Source: Prostheceraeus crozeri
Taxonomy: Eukaryota > Platyhelminthes > Polycladida > Euryleptidae
Direction: 5' to 3'
Assembly: GCA_907163375.1 (NCBI GenBank)
Contig: CAJQUW010008619.1
Location: 124,001-188,000, forward strand
DNA length: 64,000 nt
Position 1 is the first letter of the stretch, and every line of letters starts with the position of its first letter. The translations under genes were made by a program, and so were the position numbers. The notes below the pieces were generated by a model, which had not been told where the DNA came from, searched no databases, and worked only from the letters and a program-made list of their open reading frames with translations. Below, in pieces: positions 44,730-54,884 of this stretch.

Positions 44730-45970
44730 GGAGAGGCATTTCCCGAAGATATATACTATACCAAACCTGTGTCCGGAGGGCGATGCTACACGAGGCTGAA
44801 ACATGGGCCATGAAGGAAGGCGAAATGAGAATGCTCACCGCTGGATGAGAATGCTAAGAACAATGATGGGAGTGAAACGTGAAGACAGAAAGAGCAGCAG
44901 TGAGATTCGGGATATGCTTGGAATTGGAGGAATTGACGAATACATGGAGTGCAAAAGATTGAGATGGTGTGGACACGTTAAGACAGGGGTGCGCAACCTG
45001 TACGGCCGCATGCGGGCGTAGCAGAAGCAGAGTGTGGCCGTGACAATGGGAAGTAGCCCTAAATGAAAAAGAATATTGTACATGTATATTGCAAATATGT
45101 TTGGAGTTCAAGACAATCGAAAAACAGTCGCCACTATAGTGGCATACTAGTCACCTTGTAACTGTCCAACACCTTTATGCCCATGATGCTTGGAAAAATG
45201 CGCGCCCGCAGGCGCGATGAAGGCGTTCAAGCAGTTCGGTAACTCATGAATAGAATATTTAAGGGAAGTTACATTCATGTGCATTCATAGCTAGAGTCAT
45301 CAGCTAAAAGAAACAAAAGGGACAATTGTAGTTTACTCGAATTGTTCGCGCGCGTAGGCTTCAAGTCCATGGCCTGAATAAGGATGCCTGCTAGATCACC
45401 GGCCCTGTGATGAATGAATGAGCTTTGTATGGCTCGTGATTCCTTTATGAATTATTACATTAACTTAGCAAAGTGTTTTCTCCTTCGGTTGCCCTTGCAA
45501 AAACATGCTTTCAACTTTTCAAGTGCTGATAACACCTTAAGCTTGAAATCTTTTCGAGTCAAAAATGACCGTCGGTCGTGTATGGATTAACTTGCTAACT
45601 CATTCTTTGCGAAGTAGGCCTTTATGCGATTTTCAGTGCGTCATTCATCAGGGAAAGCTAATTTAAGTGCTTGAATGTAAAAAGGATTGGCTACTATTGA
45701 CCTAGTTGTTCGCACACATAGTGCAGCCGTGATTCTTTCGGCCTTCGACATGGCGGCCGAAAAATGTAAAAGGTTGCGCACTCCTGCGTTAAGAGAAGAC
45801 AAGAAAACTGCACAGTGAAGACACTGAAGTTCAACGAGAAGCGGAGGAAAGGGCGTCCATTCAAATCGTGGATGGAAACTGTGAAGAACGACAACCGGAC
45901 GAGATGGAGACGGCTTACTCTCGCACGCGGGAACAACGGCCTTGAAACGGCAGCAGCAGCAGGGAAGTAG
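44730..45970 (+). pseudogene. RTE-like LINE 3' end, split by a hAT MITE
   Basis: The first part (44,770-44,983) carries QTCVRRAMLHEAETWAMKEG, then a frame with RTMMGVKREDRKSSSEIRDM, then LGIGGIDEYMECKRLRWCGH. The second part (45,795-45,970) continues with the next block, KFNEKRRKGRPFKSWMETV, then LTLARGNN. Between them is an 803-bp hAT-type element with its own 8-bp duplication. Removing the insertion restores the normal order of the RTE C-terminal motifs (GIGG....LRW.GHV, then RRRKGRP..W). It was already frameshifted or became so after insertion. Confidence 0.85.
44984..45786. mobile_element. hAT-type MITE (803 bp) inside an RTE LINE
   Basis: The left end CAGGGGTGCGCAACC and right end GGTTGCGCACTCCTG are inverted copies with one mismatch. 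GGCCGCATG/CATGGCGGCC blocks lie further in. It is flanked exactly by CGTTAAGA (44,976-44,983 and 45,787-45,794). The target is the LINE coding region. No transposase coding was recognised inside. Confidence 0.95.
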
Positions 45971-46467
45971 AACTATATTGCATCAGTTAACCGGTTATTT
46001 TATAAGCGCTTCGTAGGCACAAATCTATATAGAGATACAAGTAATTATTTTGTCGTTATCATTGTTATTACCAGGGCCTCGCTTGCACTCTGTGTGACGT
46101 ACTGCAAGAATGATCAATATAATACTTGGTGCAGCCAACAGCACATAAATATCGTTCACACTACAGTCAATCACACAGAACATTTACACGGATAATGAAG
46201 ACAATAGATAATAGATACATGCATGCATCCATATATGGATAATATACATTTTAAATGAGGGTTATTTTATAATTGAGCTCTTGAATCCCTATAGTCGCAT
46301 ACAGGTACTTAACTAGTGCGGCAGTACCGACGAAACAATCGTTCTTATCATGTTTTCTTATCATTATTGAAAAATCATGTGGGCAGTGATTACATCATCT
46401 CAGCTGATTCGATTCTTTCACAAAGATTCTTCCCGGAGTCATGACCGCTTCGGTTAAACCACTGTGA
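45971..46467. other. No gene seen
   Basis: AT-rich, with no recognised feature. Confidence 0.45.
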
Positions 46468-46860
46468 ATTGGAGCACCGCGTGACGTCCTCCGATCAATT
46501 GCGACGTTTCCCACCCGCATTCCATTTAAGTCTGCATTTAGCCGAGATCATCGCACGCGGATAGGGATTGAGGAAGACAAACGCACTCAGGCGCACGCTT
46601 TGAACCTGCCGTCAACGGCGAGACAGGATTCTAATGAACGAGAGCCTTCAGACGCGGCTTCAGCGTGGGAAAGAGAGAACCAGGACAGGTCAATGAGCAG
46701 TTCCGAAAGTTCTCCATCAAAAGAGCAGTGCGAGGATTGTTCAGCCTCGTCAGCAGAGAGGAAATACATTGACAAGTCTCATTTAAATGTCACAAAGCAA
46801 TCTATAATTAGCAATCAATTTAGTCTCCTTCACGTTCTTTGCCACATAATTCTCTATTAG
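46468..46860 (+). CDS. Open frame of about 131 codons without ATG start; Ser/Glu-rich; unknown
   Basis: The plus-strand frame is open from 46,468 to a TAG at 46,858-46,860. It starts IGAPRDVLRSIATFPTRIPF and continues SRDHRTRIGIEEDKRTQAHA, then a polar tract DSNEREPSDAASAWERENQD and MSSSESSPSKEQCEDCSA. The DNA is clearly more GC-rich than its surroundings. The absence of an early ATG suggests an internal exon or the middle of a decayed mobile-element protein. I do not recognise the family. The minus strand is also open for 63 codons here, so strand choice rests on length and composition only. Confidence 0.3.
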   Translation: MGAPRDVLRSIATFPTRIPFKSAFSRDHRTRIGIEEDKRTQAHALNLPSTARQDSNEREPSDAASAWERENQDRSMSSSESSPSKEQCEDCSASSAERKYIDKSHLNVTKQSIISNQFSLLHVLCHIILY

Positions 46861-47800
46861 CGGCCATTCACAATTGCCACCATGACAGGGTCACTAAAAA
46901 GATGACAAAGGTGTTGACTGAGATTTATTCGTTGATTTTGTTAGCATGGTATTTAATTTTACACTTCGTATTTGCTGATTACCAGTATATACAGAATGTC
47001 AGGAGTGTGCTAAAAAGTAATACTGAATGAATAAAAAAGTAGAAATAAGCAAAAAAAACTCTCCCGAGTAAATAACTGCCGATTTTACAAATATATTAGC
47101 CTTATTCTTCTTTAGTATCTAATGGAACTCCAAAATCAGTGAAAAAGTGGCTGATTATTATACATCATCCCCGATATAGCTGATAGTGAGATCCTTGTAG
47201 AATAGAACCCACATTCTAACTGAATAAAAAAATCCGTTCCACAACAGAGCCCACTCTCGAGAAGAACATCTACATAGAATAATAATATCAAAGCGCATTT
47301 TGTAGAATAGAAATGATCAAATTGGTAAATATAAATACGCTACGAAATATCATCCGACTTTTATACTCATAGCTTTCAGACGCACAAGTTCCATCAAATT
47401 ATGGTTAGCAACTTCTATTGAGAACGGCGGTATCTTAAGAGGCTGATAAAGAACCCACACTAAAATTGCAAAAGTCACCCGCGGGCTGTGATCGATCAAA
47501 ATACAGTCTGTGCCACTCATTCCTTTTTTTACAAATAATGGCATCGCTTACACCATAGAAATCAGACATGAAGGTAAATGAAGAAATATCGTGCTACAAG
47601 TGCAATTGCATGTGTGAAATACCTATAAGTCGTAAAAGAACTTAGCAAAAGTTATCAGAACACATTAGCAAATATTCAATCTCCGAACTGCGTACTTTGG
47701 GTTGACTTTCATCATGTTATGAGAAATTATACTCATCTTCCCTTCCATTAAGTGTCGGCTTTGATAAATGAAATTGATGTCTTCTCTGATACGACCTGAT
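46861..47800. other. No gene seen
   Basis: AT-rich, with no recognised feature. Confidence 0.45.
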
Positions 47801-47846
47801 GACTCTAAGCACTGACTAGGATAATGGTCCTAGTCAGTGACTCTAA
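47801..47846. mobile_element. Palindrome-only relic of a DNA element with target duplication
   Basis: A 30-bp insert, GCACTGACTAGGATAATGGT followed by CCTAGTCAGT, is an almost complete palindrome. It is bracketed by direct copies of GACTCTAA (47,801-47,808 and 47,839-47,846; 9 bp if the preceding T is counted). The same ACTGACTAGGATAATGG end occurs at 59,195-59,211 with an inverted partner at 59,384-59,396. It looks like an element reduced to its two inverted ends. Confidence 0.65.
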
Positions 47847-48496
47847 ACCCTAAAGTTTTGCATGCGCTGTTACGACGCAGAAGCCTGGATTCCACAAAAG
47901 TTATTTTCGATTACGTAATTACAGTTGGCGATGACATCGCATTTCCACCTCTTCAATTGGATGATTTTGAAACTTCATATTCTTCGATGGATTGCATGAT
48001 AAGTCTGATGATTGCTGGCATCAACCGCATCACTTCTAAAGTTTGAAATACGCAATTAAAAATTCTTCATTCATTTAGGAGAACTGATAAGCATCACAAA
48101 TAGGATAGAACTTCGATTTACAGCCATGATTCGATATAGCGTAAGGAATCCTGCAATCACCGTGTCCTGAAGACAAGTAGGATATCATAGAGACATGCCT
48201 AATACTAGAGGACACCAAGATTCACCCACCCTATATTCACAGAATATGTGGGAAATGTAGAAGAGAATATATGATATCTTATTCAGAAAACAAGAAATCT
48301 ACTTCCGAATAAATGAATGGAACTTCAAAATAGAAATCCTGTATGCGACATTTTGTGCTGTCATTTTCTGAATCAAGCATCGCATATTCTTAAAACATAT
48401 ATATAAAAACTGCTACTAGATCATTATGAAATACCTTTACCAATATCAAATACATTATATTAATAAATTAATCTAATATGTTATTTTAAATATATT
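47847..48496. other. No gene seen
   Basis: AT-rich, with no recognised feature. Confidence 0.45.
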
Positions 48497-50295
48497 TGTT
48501 CTGATAATTATGGGATTCATGATTTTATACTTTCCACGTTTATTCGATGTTGAAATGAAAATTTCATTTATATTGCTTGGCGCTTCCTTCGTTCTTTGTA
48601 GAGCAATCACGGAACTACATCGTGGCTACAAGAAATCGCGGTTTGACAAAAGCTCATAAACGCAGCGTTTCCAAAGTAAAATCTCTGAGAATCCGCGCAG
48701 GCCAAGTAAATCCGCGCAGATGGACCCTATCCCATTATTGCAGTTTTTTTTACATTGCAGTTTTAAGACCATATTTGTGATTTTCTGGATTTCATTTTCT
48801 TGCATATTCAAAAATGAATCCTACATAGTGATGTGCAACTTTTACTTTCAATCTTAAGTAGACTTTCGATGGAACCTGATTGGGTCACTATAACTGTTTC
48901 TATCAATAGGGTCAACATATTGTAACTAGTAGTACTAGTAGGCAACTATAAACAAAGCGTAGTGTAGTAGGTACTGTATTTTCAGTAATAATCAAAGATT
49001 TCACAAAACAAAATGAACAAGAAACTATTCCGGTACCAATATCTCTCGAGTCAAGTGGCATGGGAATGTGACTACAACAAAAGGTCTTCATGATAACTAT
49101 TGCAAAAAAATTCAAAGGTGGCCTCATGGTCCACGTTTTACTACATTTCACGGTAACTGAGTGTGAAGGACATATAGCTTATCTGAATGTAGATGTACAT
49201 ATTGACAGAAAAATAAATCTTTTTTAAGAAAAATTGTATTCATCTATTGAATTTGTAACAACTTGAATTGAGGATGACGAGAAAATAGTCAGCACCAAGT
49301 GTCTGATCATTGTCTATGACGCCTCGTATCCATCAGTGGTTCAGTCGAAGGCAAAGTTCTCTTCAACTTTCTTTTGGACTCATCTTTTTTCGATGACACG
49401 GGAGCTGCATCTGTTATCGACTGTGCTTCTAGCATAAGCCTCTTGGCTGCCTCCATGTATTCCATGGCCGTTTTCATCGCAAGGCTGTTTCCATTGGCCA
49501 CGTCATCAGAAGGCAGACGAAGTGGCGCCCGCTATTATTCGCTGAGACCTTCCATACACAGCAATCACAAAGTGCGATGAACCGATGGGAAATGTATCTA
49601 CCTAATATACGCACGTATATCGTTTTCTCTTTTGGTTTGACTTCAGTTTTACCACTGCAACCTGATGAAGCCGACCTGATAAGTCCACGAAAATTTGTAC
49701 ATTTCTTTTATTTTATCTAACAAAAAAATGTGCTCTATCAAATGTACTACAGAAGCTGTACATTAGGTGAACAATGTCTAATTTGAAATGATTTCTGTGA
49801 AAAACACCACACTAAGATTCAAAACATACTTAAAACTGACTAAACTGACTTAAAAAGATTGTGACATCAAAATTCCGCGCAGCTTCTCAATTTTCCGCGC
49901 TTCCGCGCAGAAATCGGCCAAACCGCGCAGCTGCGCGCTCACTTTTGGAAACGCTGTAAACGATTGACAGTGACACATTGCACAGACGGAGATGACATGT
50001 GATAAAGACAACACAGTAAGACACAGCGATTGACAACATAGTGTTAAAACTCATGCACAAGTCAAGAATAAATAATCGAATAAGTTAGAAGATAATTATA
50101 TTGAAGTACATAAGAAAAGTCAGTTTCAGTCATTTGTGAGCATTTCCAGACCGCGATTTCCTGCAACCACGATGCAGTTCCGTGATTGCTCTAAAAAGAA
50201 CGGACGAAGCGCCGAGCAATATAAATGAAATTTTCATTTCAACATCGAATAAACGTGGAAAGTATAAAATCATTAATCCGTTAATTATCAGAACA
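48497..50295. mobile_element. 1.8-kb element with about 160-bp inverted ends
   Basis: From TGTTCTGATAATTA at 48,497 the left end matches, inverted, the right end at 50,295 for about 160 bp at high identity, including TTTCCACGTTTATTCGATG, GAGCAATCACGGAACT and GAAATCGCGGT. Further in, CAGCGTTTCCAAAGT (left, near 48,662) pairs with ACTTTTGGAAACGCTG (near 49,943), so about 170 bp has been inserted in, or lost from, one arm. CCGCGCAG occurs repeatedly near both inner borders (48,690-48,720 and 49,875-49,930). A minus-strand coding fragment lies in the middle. Long inverted ends suggest a MULE-like or foldback element, but the target duplication is unclear. Confidence 0.8.
49307..49540 (-). CDS. 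Short helical coding fragment in the long-TIR element
   Basis: The minus-strand frame reads RLPSDDVANGNSLAMKTAME, then YMEAAKRLMLEAQSITDAAP, then SSKKDESKRKLKRTLPSTEP, and ends at a TGA near 49,307. It looks like the C-terminal end of a protein, with a basic nuclear-localisation-like KRKLKR. There is no upstream partner, so either most of the gene was lost or this is a captured exon. I do not recognise the family. Confidence 0.35.
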
Positions 50296-50654
50296 TTATA
50301 TCAATGAGCACCAAACAAAGAGATTAAATATCTTCATTATTCTTATCAACATAAATAGAAATCTAGATGCATAGAACAGATTTCCAAATGTTGCACTTGC
50401 ACGGGTCCAATGTCATTGAAGAGATGGTAGTATTATGATCATGTCATTGTTTCCTGATTCTCCTTGCTGTTAACTCGAGAAAAAAACTCCAGTATGTTTC
50501 TGCCTCTACACATTCAGGAAATGTATGACGCCATATACTGTAATAGACACATGGAAATGGATTGACCCAGCAATAGGCTCACTTTACCTTGTAACATCAC
50601 AATCTCACGTAAAAATACATCAGACAGGAAGGCATGGCTACGCTGAATATCAGT
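50296..50654. other. No gene seen
   Basis: Nothing recognised. Confidence 0.4.
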
Positions 50655-50790
50655 TCAGTGGCTAGCAACTTGGCTTTGTGATCCTATGGGCGTGTGGTCG
50701 AATCTCAGCGAGAACCTAATTGGAAATCAGCAGAAAGGGCATCCGGATTGGAAGCACTGTCAAAGGCCCCGGAGGGTGGAGACGAGAGCA
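50655..50790 (+). repeat. SINE family 1, diverged copy
   Basis: GTGGCTAGCAACTTGGCTTT, GTGGTCGAATCTCAGCGAG, CAGAAAGGGCATCCGGATT and CAAAGGCCCCGGAG follow the family order with many differences, including a damaged box A. It is an old copy. Confidence 0.65.
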
Positions 50791-51524
50791 TCAGTTACAG
50801 TCGTAACCCTGCAGTGTCACATGACTCTGGTTCATGCATTCCAATCCTATTGAACCAGTTCACTGAACTACTAAAAATAACAAAACACTAATTTCTCAAC
50901 TGTGATGTTTCCCATGTAAGAAGTATCTGCAGTACCAACTTGACATATCTTGAAGAACTAACATTCCTGATTGCGTGTCGTCGCACTATTTATAGGCCTG
51001 CATCCACTCCTCGAAAGATAACTTCTTTTCTCTGCCGCTTGTCTCTGCACTTCACTTCACGTCATCGGCAATAGAAAGGCGTAATCTCTACAATTTCGTT
51101 GCACGTACTTTCACCCACAAATTTTCAATTAGTCAGTTCTCTATCAACACAACTTTTATTTGTCTTATCCGTGAAGCTACAAGTCTATGCTATGTCTGAC
51201 TCATTGAACTCAATGAACTCACTCGTCTGACTGACCATATTGCACTGAATCAACCTGCAGTGAGCGTGTCCTGGATCTTCCATTGTTATGCAATGAGAGC
51301 GACATCATCACCTCGTCAAACGATGCTATGAGTCATTTATTCTGCAGAAAACAACATTTCCACAGATTATGATAAGTAACTAGATGGACTTTAGAGTTTA
51401 AAAATACACATTGCTGCAAGTTGTAACGAACGAAGCTTCACAGGCCGCTTTCTTCCAAGCGCTGATGCAATAATGGCTGAGATAATGAGCAAGACTGCGG
51501 TGGCAGTAGTAGTACATAGCACAT
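50791..51524. other. No gene seen
   Basis: Nothing recognised. Confidence 0.4.
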
Positions 51525-51710
51525 ATATTTGAGGCTTTAACGTCACTACTGCCCCTCACTGGGGACGGATGGTGGAGACTTTCATCTGGAGCGTTGTGAA
51601 CTTTTAGTCCGGATGCTCTTCCTGACGACTTCCAATGAAACTTTCGGGGTTCGACCTCTGGACCGAAAGATCGCTAGGCCAAGGACCTAACCACTGTGCC
51701 ATGGAGATCT
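51525..51710 (-). repeat. SINE family 1, full length
   Basis: On the minus strand it reads AGATCTCCATGGCACAGTGG, TTGGCCTAGCGATCTTTCGG, GAGGTCGAACCCCGAAAG, GGAAGAGCATCCGGACTAAA, and ends with TAGTGACGTTAAAGCC. Confidence 0.9.
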
Positions 51711-51877
51711 CTATAGCCTATATATTTCATAAATGAAAATCACAAATGACTCAAATCATCAGACTTACACAAAAATATGAAATCATCTAAGATCATTCAT
51801 CAAACCAACAAATTGTATGCGTAACAGACCCACACTCCTTCAGAGGATTGGAGGCTCTATCCCATTGTGGTTGGATG

Positions 51878-51973
51878 GCGCGGATGCCCTTCCTGTCGAC
51901 CTTCAATGTCATTCTTCGACCTCTAAACCAAAAGATCGTTAGACCAAGCACTTAACCACGATGCCACGCAGAA
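51878..51973 (-). repeat. SINE family 1, partial and diverged
   Basis: On the minus strand it reads GCGTGGCATCGTGGTTAAG, TGGTCTAACGATCTTTTGGT, GAGGTCGAAGAATGACATTG, and GGAAGGGCATCCGCGCC. Confidence 0.8.
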
Positions 51974-52835
51974 CAGATGCATATCCAAATCTTACACACA
52001 TGCATGGGGGAGGGGCATTTTAAGTGATGTAATCAAGTAATACCATATGAAAGCTCCATTTGCGTGAACAATAATCATGCATATGTATATTTGTTTAGAA
52101 TTCCTGTTGTTCATCATAATTGGATTTCACAATAGCATTAAATACTTAACAATTCTACTTCTGCGGTTACCATAGTTCTGCGTGATTTTGATATTGAGAT
52201 CTTTTGATTATTATTAGAATGACGATGTGTCAACATATGCGTATCCAAGATTGTATTTTGACCAAATGAATAAAATATCGAAAAAACCACAGAAATTGTG
52301 CAATTAACAGACTTCGAGCATGAATTTTTCTTTGATAACCAAATCAATAACTATACAGATGATATCATAACTTCTGAGCATAAAGGTTAACTATATATCG
52401 ACTTTCTAGATCATACTACTTCATGCACAGACATTCAACCTCTGACCATTGAACGTTAAATTTCACTACCAGCATCAGGGTAATAAACGCAAGAATGGAG
52501 GTAAATGTAGCTGGAGAGGAAATTTAAAATTCAAGAGGAGGATAATTATAAGAAGTAATTATAAGGTTGTGCAAAATAATGAATTTAAATCGCAACTTTA
52601 AAAAATTCCACATCAAATCGCTTGAGTTATGCAGTATGCACGCACTAAGTCTTCTGTTTTAACAATATTGCATTCTACTCATCTTTGCAGAACTTAGAAA
52701 AATTAATCAAAATTGTGCACATAGTACATATCATATGTCTCCTAAGCTAACTGATGAAGCTTTGTAATTCAATTGTTAGTGAGAAGTGGATTGCAGAATA
52801 CAAGCGAAGCAAACATGTTGAGTTCGTAACGGTAC
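51974..52835. other. No gene seen
   Basis: AT-rich, with no recognised feature. Confidence 0.45.
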
Positions 52836-53312
52836 TAGCGATAATTTGTTGCGAGTACATTAAGAAGGCGTTCAGCGAAATGGTCTAGAGGAGGAAATGT
52901 AACAAGAGATCCGTGAACTTCGATGTGTGAGAATATTCTCAACCAACTTGACATCATCCATGTTTTGACTGTCAATCCTTCTCCTGATGGAAGTGCGGAA
53001 GTGTGAAGGTCGAAAGGACAAGGTGTCGTCAAGTGAGACACGCACGAGTTGGGAAAGGAACGGAAATCTTGCCCCAAGAGCGTTGAAATCACATGGTGGC
53101 TGACTCGGCGCCTTGGGACGATGAAAAGGTGACTCGGTGCAATATCCGATACCGGTGGCCGGCAGGTCAGTCGGTTCACTATGACGGCATTCCAATGACG
53201 AGGTAGAAATTCCTTCTCTTCCCTTCGTGCATTGGTCAGTGCATACTCTATGGATCTGACTACAAGTCACTTCTAGTTGTTCTCTGCCACAAATGATTAA
53301 CTCTGATAACAT
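52836..53312 (-). CDS. GC-richer open region, product unknown
   Basis: Two minus-strand frames overlap here, of 146 and 114 codons. The longer contains HRVCTDQCTKGREGISTSSL, then FPFLSQLVRVSLDDTLSFRP and IRRRIDSQNMDDVKLVENIL. The composition is markedly less AT-rich than the flanks and the region stays open for over 430 bp, which suggests past coding. I do not recognise a domain in either frame. Candidates are an old retroelement segment or a host exon. Confidence that it is a real gene is low. Confidence 0.25.
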
Positions 53313-54489
53313 CTGTCAATATTCAACAACTTCTCTGTTAGATGTCTATGAGCCCGAGTGTATTCTCAAGTAACTTTGGAGAGAAAATCAAATTATTTCG
53401 TGAATTAATTTTAAATTGATTTAAACTAAACGTTGTTAAACTAATTGTTTTAACAAGACTTCAACGTTTCGATATTTGGTCTTGAAAACGGACGACAAGT
53501 CGATCATCTTCCGATATGCTGCATTATGCTGTCAACAATATTCATAATTGCTCCACCGTTGATTTTTCATCACATAAAAGCTAATAACAGCATAGATAGT
53601 CAAAGAATGCAGATATGAGGAAAATTTTGCAATACTGGAGTCATAAAATAGAAATTTCTTGAAAATAAAAAATGTCACAATCTTGGAATGAAAATTATCT
53701 GGGAATAAACAATTTTCAATCAATATTTTCAAACAAAATAAACAATTTTCAATGTCAAATCGTTGCCTAAATTAAAAAAATGAACTATGTATTTAATCTC
53801 AGCTGATTTCAATCGAAAATGCGATGACACTAAAATTATGACTGGATTATACACCTCTGTATCTGACTAAAATTTCTAAGCCATCCTTAAACCATGGACT
53901 ATGCCCTAACCTTTACGTAGGCATACACTAATCCCAAAAATGTATGTCACCTTTTAATATAACCAATACATTGAAATATATTTCAATCCAATGACTAACT
54001 CAACCATGTCATATAGAGTGTTCAATGTTTTCATAGAAATATTGAAATTGGCAAGTTTGCAACAATGTCAGCCATTTACATTAGATAGCAATTCAAAGGT
54101 GACATTTTTTGGGATAAGTGTAAGCTCTACAATATAATGCATTGTTACCCACCCTTTGTGGAGACATCTTTGTCGTCATAATAATTAAACAGCATAATAT
54201 TGCCGACAATAAAACAAAGATAATTTTGTGAATTATGGGAAGCATGCATTTATCGAGATAATGGATTGATGCCTTTACATACAATAGATTTATAGCTTGC
54301 GACTAATATCAATCTTCATTGAAAGATAACCGTCAGCAATAGAAAGAAAGCATTATCCTCTAAATATGTGAAGGTTTTCTGCCATGATATGAAAAATGTT
54401 GCAGGGAAAAATTTTTTATCCTGCTCTTCTGGGGGGGGGAGATAAATTTTCATAGAAATATTCGTAAAATCACATTGGCTGTTGGATAT
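53313..54489. other. No gene seen
   Basis: AT-rich. ACTTCAACGTTTCGATATTT at 53,459 slightly resembles a retroelement terminal repeat. Nothing firm. Confidence 0.4.
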
Positions 54490-54650
54490 TTGCCATAGAT
54501 TTAGAGGACAAGCTATTCTATTAATCCAGCGGACAAGAAAATCGTAGAAATCCTCGTCGGCTTCACACCCTAGGATTTTCTACATTTTCTTGCCCTTCTG
54601 GCTTCATAGAATACCTACTGTAGTGAATGCTATGCGGCATTATTTCATTG
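54490..54650. repeat. Foldback element with about 42-bp arms
   Basis: CTATTCTATTAATCCAGCGG, then ACAAGAAAATCGTAGAAATCCT (split here for length), pairs inverted with AGGATTTTCTACATTTTCTT, GCCCTTCTGGCTTCATAGAA, TAC. Weaker pairing continues outward (CATAG on both sides). It has no coding and is of unassigned MITE type. Confidence 0.7.
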
Positions 54651-54799
54651 ATGCCGTCTCAGCGCCGGCAACAACGACGATTGTGAAGAGCCACTATCTA
54701 TGTATGTAGCCAGAAGCTTCCACATACTTCTTCATGTGCAGGAATCATACCACGCATTCACTTCAATAGTAATCATGCCTAGCTTTTTCAAGCATCAGT

Positions 54800-54884
54800 G
54801 GAGATATATTACCTTTCAAATGACAGCCTAAATCGTCGGCGCGTAGCGCCAGACGTTTTATGGTGATCAATTGAAAGGTAATAT
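54800..54884. repeat. Hairpin with 22-bp arms
   Basis: AGATATATTACCTTTCAAATG pairs with CAATTGAAAGGTAATATATGC (each arm cited in part) around a loop with the palindrome GGCGCGTAGCGCC. The architecture is like the hairpins at 3.1-4.1 kb. Confidence 0.75.
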
